Source of the DNA: Aureimonas flava | GTDB lineage: Bacteria; Pseudomonadota; Alphaproteobacteria; Rhizobiales; Rhizobiaceae | Length of the DNA stretch: 64,000 nucleotides | Assembly: GCF_003583935.1 (NCBI RefSeq) | Contig: NZ_QYRN01000010.1 | Span: 61,569 to 125,568 of the forward strand | Direction of reading: 5' to 3' | Shown: positions 61,871 through 64,000 of the stretch, one piece after another | Layout: every line of letters begins with the position of its first letter | Numbering within the stretch: position 1 is the first letter of the stretch | Notes under the pieces: model-generated | Databases searched by the model: none | Seen by the model: only the letters and a program-made list of their open reading frames with translations | What the model was told of the DNA's origin: nothing | Program-made: the position numbers and the translations under genes

Positions 61871-62818
61871 TCAGGACGGCGCGGAAAGCTCCGCGATGCT
61901 GCGCGCGAGGATCTCGATCAGTTTGCGCAGGTTGGCCGAATGCGGCCGGCGCCGGTTCCAGACCACCCAGACATCGAAGCGCGGCGCATCCTCCAGCCGG
62001 CGGATCACGAGCCTGTCGCCGATCGGGCCGAGCGTCGTCACGTGGTCCACCAGCACGATCCCCATCTCCTCGTTCGCCAGCGCCAGCGCGGTGTCGGAGA
62101 AGCGGGCCACGGCGCGGACCCGGACCGAAACGTGCGCGCGGCTCAGGAAGCCGTCCACCACGGTCTGGTGCGCGCCGCCGGCCGCGAAGGCGATGAAGTC
62201 CTCGCCCTCCAGGTCGCCGGCGCGGATCAGCGCGTGCTCGGCAAGCGCGTGGGCCCTGGGAAGGGCCGCGACGAGCTCGACCCCGCCGACGCGCTCCATC
62301 GCCAGCGAGGGATGCGCCGGGGGCGCGATGGTGACCACCGCCTCGCCACGGCCGTTGAGCAGGTAGTCCCGGACCTGTTCCACCGGCAGGACGTCGAAGA
62401 ACAGTTCGACGCCGGGCACGTCCAGCGACAGCGCGCGCAGGGCGCGCGGCATCAGGACGCGCGCGGTGCTTGCGGTGGAGCCGATCCGGAACATCGCCGT
62501 CTCGCCGCGCGCGATGCGGTCGATCTGTTGGACGATGCCGGCGACCTGGCGCATCAGCGGGTCGATCGAGGCGTAGATCTCCAGCGCCTCCAGCGTGGGA
62601 ACCAGCCCGTTCCGGTCGCGGGTGAACAGGATGATCCCCAGGACGTCCTCGATGCGCCGCAGGGTGCGGCTGAGGGCGGGCTGGGAGATGGACAGGAGCC
62701 GGGAGGCGCCCGTGATGGAGCGCGCCTGCATGACGGCATGGAACACCTCGATCTGGCGCAGCGTCAGCGGGTTGTCGGGTGCGCCCGCCCGCCCGGCGCT
62801 CCCCCTACGCCCCGTCAC
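61871..62818 (-). CDS. LysR-family regulator
   Basis: A 315-aa regulator. The helix-turn-helix is LTLRQIEVFHAVMQARSITGASRLLSISQPALSRTLRRIEDVLG near the start. The effector domain has FRIGSTASTARVLMPRALRAL and the second lobe DFIAFAAGG. The start is uncertain: GTG at 62816-62818 gives a 15-residue leader and overlaps the hydrolase stop by 14 bases, while GTG at 62827 is also in frame; neither has a strong ribosome site. It lies 110 bases before the NitT-type operon and likely controls it. Confidence 0.85.
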   Translation of the reverse strand: MTGRRGSAGRAGAPDNPLTLRQIEVFHAVMQARSITGASRLLSISQPALSRTLRRIEDVLGIILFTRDRNGLVPTLEALEIYASIDPLMRQVAGIVQQIDRIARGETAMFRIGSTASTARVLMPRALRALSLDVPGVELFFDVLPVEQVRDYLLNGRGEAVVTIAPPAHPSLAMERVGGVELVAALPRAHALAEHALIRAGDLEGEDFIAFAAGGAHQTVVDGFLSRAHVSVRVRAVARFSDTALALANEEMGIVLVDHVTTLGPIGDRLVIRRLEDAPRFDVWVVWNRRRPHSANLRKLIEILARSIAELSAPS

Positions 62819-63713
62819 GGCCGGCACCGGTGCGCTCGAGGAAGGGCACGAGGGCGGCCAGCACCGCCTCGGACGCGGTCTCGGGCAGGAGGTGGCCGCC
62901 GCCGACCTCGAACACATCGGCGCTCTCGCACCATGGCCGCCAGATGTCGCCAACGTCGCGGCCCCCCGGCCCGGCCTTGCCTGCCGGCCACAGGACCTGA
63001 ACCGGGGCGGCGATCCGGCGACCGGCCCGGCGGTCTTCCAGATCGTGGGCGTGGTCGGCCGCGGCGCCGGCGCGGTAGTCCTGGCAGATGCCGTGGCGCA
63101 CCTCGGGGCGGGCGAAGGCGGCGTGGTAGTCGGCGAGCGCCAGAGGATCGAGGCGTCCCGGACCGCCCGCCATCGCTTCCAGCGTCGTGTCGAGCAGGAG
63201 CGAAGGCGCGGCACCCAGAAGCGCCTCGGGCAGGGGGGCCGGCTGCGCCAGCATGTACCAGTGCCAGGCCTTCAGGCCGAAGGCGAGGTCCGCGCCCTCC
63301 CACATCTCCGGCGTCGGGACCACCGCGACGACGGTCAGCGCCTCCACGGCGTCGGGATGATCCAGCGCCATCCTGTAGGCGACCCGCCCGCCGCGGTCGT
63401 GGCCGACCACCGCGAAGCGGCGGTGGCCGAGCGCACGCATCAGCGCCACGAGACGGGCGGCCATCATGCGCTTGGATCCGTCGCAGCTTCCAAGCGGGCT
63501 GTCGCCGTATCCCGGCAGATCCGCCAGAACCACGGTCCGGCGCGCGGCGAGCCCGCCCGCCACGAGGTGCCATGCGGCGCGTGTTTGCGGATAGCCGTGG
63601 AGCAGCAGGACCGGCGGTCCGGAGCCGCCCGTCAGAACGGCGAGCGGGCCGTCGTCCGTCGCCACCACGGCGGACCGGAACCCGTGGAAAAGCTTGTCTG
63701 CCGATCGCTGCAT
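62805..63713 (-). CDS. Haloacetate dehalogenase-like alpha/beta hydrolase, triad acid replaced
   Basis: A 302-aa alpha/beta hydrolase that aligns end to end with fluoroacetate dehalogenase from Rhodopseudomonas (also about 302 aa). The nucleophile Asp in VVGHDRGGRVAYRMA, with its two substrate-binding arginines, is kept. So are the halide-pocket His-Trp (KAWHWYMLAQPAPLPE), the Tyr in CQDYRAG and the histidine base in GGHLLPE. The triad acid, Asp in the family LDILPT segment, is Ala here (TVVAVVPT). The ATG at 63711-63713 matches the family N-terminus (ADKLFHGF). Activity may be lost or changed. Confidence 0.87.
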   Translation of the reverse strand: MQRSADKLFHGFRSAVVATDDGPLAVLTGGSGPPVLLLHGYPQTRAAWHLVAGGLAARRTVVLADLPGYGDSPLGSCDGSKRMMAARLVALMRALGHRRFAVVGHDRGGRVAYRMALDHPDAVEALTVVAVVPTPEMWEGADLAFGLKAWHWYMLAQPAPLPEALLGAAPSLLLDTTLEAMAGGPGRLDPLALADYHAAFARPEVRHGICQDYRAGAAADHAHDLEDRRAGRRIAAPVQVLWPAGKAGPGGRDVGDIWRPWCESADVFEVGGGHLLPETASEAVLAALVPFLERTGAGRDGA

Positions 63714-63804
63714 CGTGCCGAGGTCCCGAGGTGCCCGCCACGGGTCGTCGCAGCCTCCATGCCCCATGGCAAGACGAATCGCGCCGCCCGGGGGGACGAC
63801 CGGC

Positions 63805-64000
63805 TCACCGTGCGGCGGACAGGCGGACGGGCGTCAAGGATCCCCGGTCGTCCACCCCGATGGCCAACCCCTGCGCGTCGAATCTGTGCATCCGACCGTC
63901 CTCCGGGGTGAGCCAGACGGGATCGCCATGCCGAACGCGGAAGTCGCCGGGCGAGCGGGCGGTGATCGTCTCGCCGGTATCGAGCTTGACGTGGACGAAC
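63805..64000 (-). CDS. ABC transporter ATPase, C-terminal TOBE region (partial)
   Basis: The window edge cuts this gene; 64 codons and the TGA at 63805-63807 are present. The readable piece (FVHVKLDTGETITARSPGDF, RHGDPVWLTPEDGRMHRFDAQGLAI) is the TOBE domain end of a MalK/UgpC-type ATPase. The N-terminal nucleotide-binding domain lies beyond position 64000. It is on the same strand as the dehalogenase-like gene, 91 bases upstream of its start, so the two could be linked. Confidence 0.7.
   Translation of the reverse strand, partial: FVHVKLDTGETITARSPGDFRVRHGDPVWLTPEDGRMHRFDAQGLAIGVDDRGSLTPVRLSAAR

Overview
The window is GC-rich (roughly 70% by eye), densely packed and strongly catabolic. Codon usage, the many four-base ATGA/GTGA/TTGA stop-start overlaps, and the gene families (BKACE enzymes, sugar ABC importers of the rhizobial Rha type, a nic cluster, DUF1737 and DUF930 proteins) point to an alphaproteobacterium, most likely Hyphomicrobiales. 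The species cannot be fixed from the sequence alone. I see no tRNA, rRNA, CRISPR array, insertion sequence or integrase.

Layout. 1-5.8 kb: a small unknown protein, an MHS-type MFS carrier, leuB and leuD (leucine synthesis, minus strand), a CitE-like CoA-ester lyase and two DUF proteins. 5.9-15.2 kb: a GntR/FCD regulator with a palindromic site in the divergent gap, then a sugar ABC importer whose two permeases are fused into one protein, followed by an SDR, a 3-hydroxyacyl/L-gulonate dehydrogenase-like enzyme, a BKACE beta-keto-acid cleavage enzyme and an SMP-30 lactonase. This looks like a complete inducible pathway with an unknown substrate. 15.2-28.5 kb: a metallophore locus. A siderophore ABC importer (minus strand) is divergent from a TonB receptor and a petrobactin-type synthesis operon in the order asbA, asbB, asbC, asbD-asbE (fused), asbF.

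28.5-35.5 kb: a LacI regulator, a three-gene AfuABC-like importer, an inositol-monophosphatase-family enzyme and a histidine-phosphatase-family protein, suggesting uptake and dephosphorylation of a phosphorylated sugar. 35.6-36.8 kb: a DUF930 protein and an MgtC/SapB membrane protein. 36.9-44.7 kb (minus): class II aldolase, FGGY kinase, two permeases, double ATPase, binding protein and LacI regulator, an Rha/Lsr-like sugar operon without a visible isomerase. 45.0-56.0 kb: a complete nicotinate degradation locus. MFS carrier, nicX, nicF, nicE, nicD and nicC run leftward; nicR, nicA and nicB run rightward from a gap with a perfect inverted repeat. The encoded route is nicotinate to 6-hydroxynicotinate to 2,5-dihydroxypyridine to N-formylmaleamate to maleamate to maleate to fumarate. 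A decayed MarR gene lies just after nicB.

56.4-63.7 kb (minus): a flavin-reductase-like protein, then an operon for a NitT/TauT-type importer with a zinc alcohol dehydrogenase and an EthD-like protein, preceded by a LysR regulator and a haloacetate-dehalogenase-like hydrolase that lacks the usual triad acid. The right edge cuts the 3' end of a MalK-type ABC ATPase.

The strongest leads are the petrobactin-type cluster with its asbD-asbE fusion and candidate iron-control sites, the BKACE sugar operon with the fused permease, the Afu-like phosphosugar operon, and the dehalogenase-like protein.
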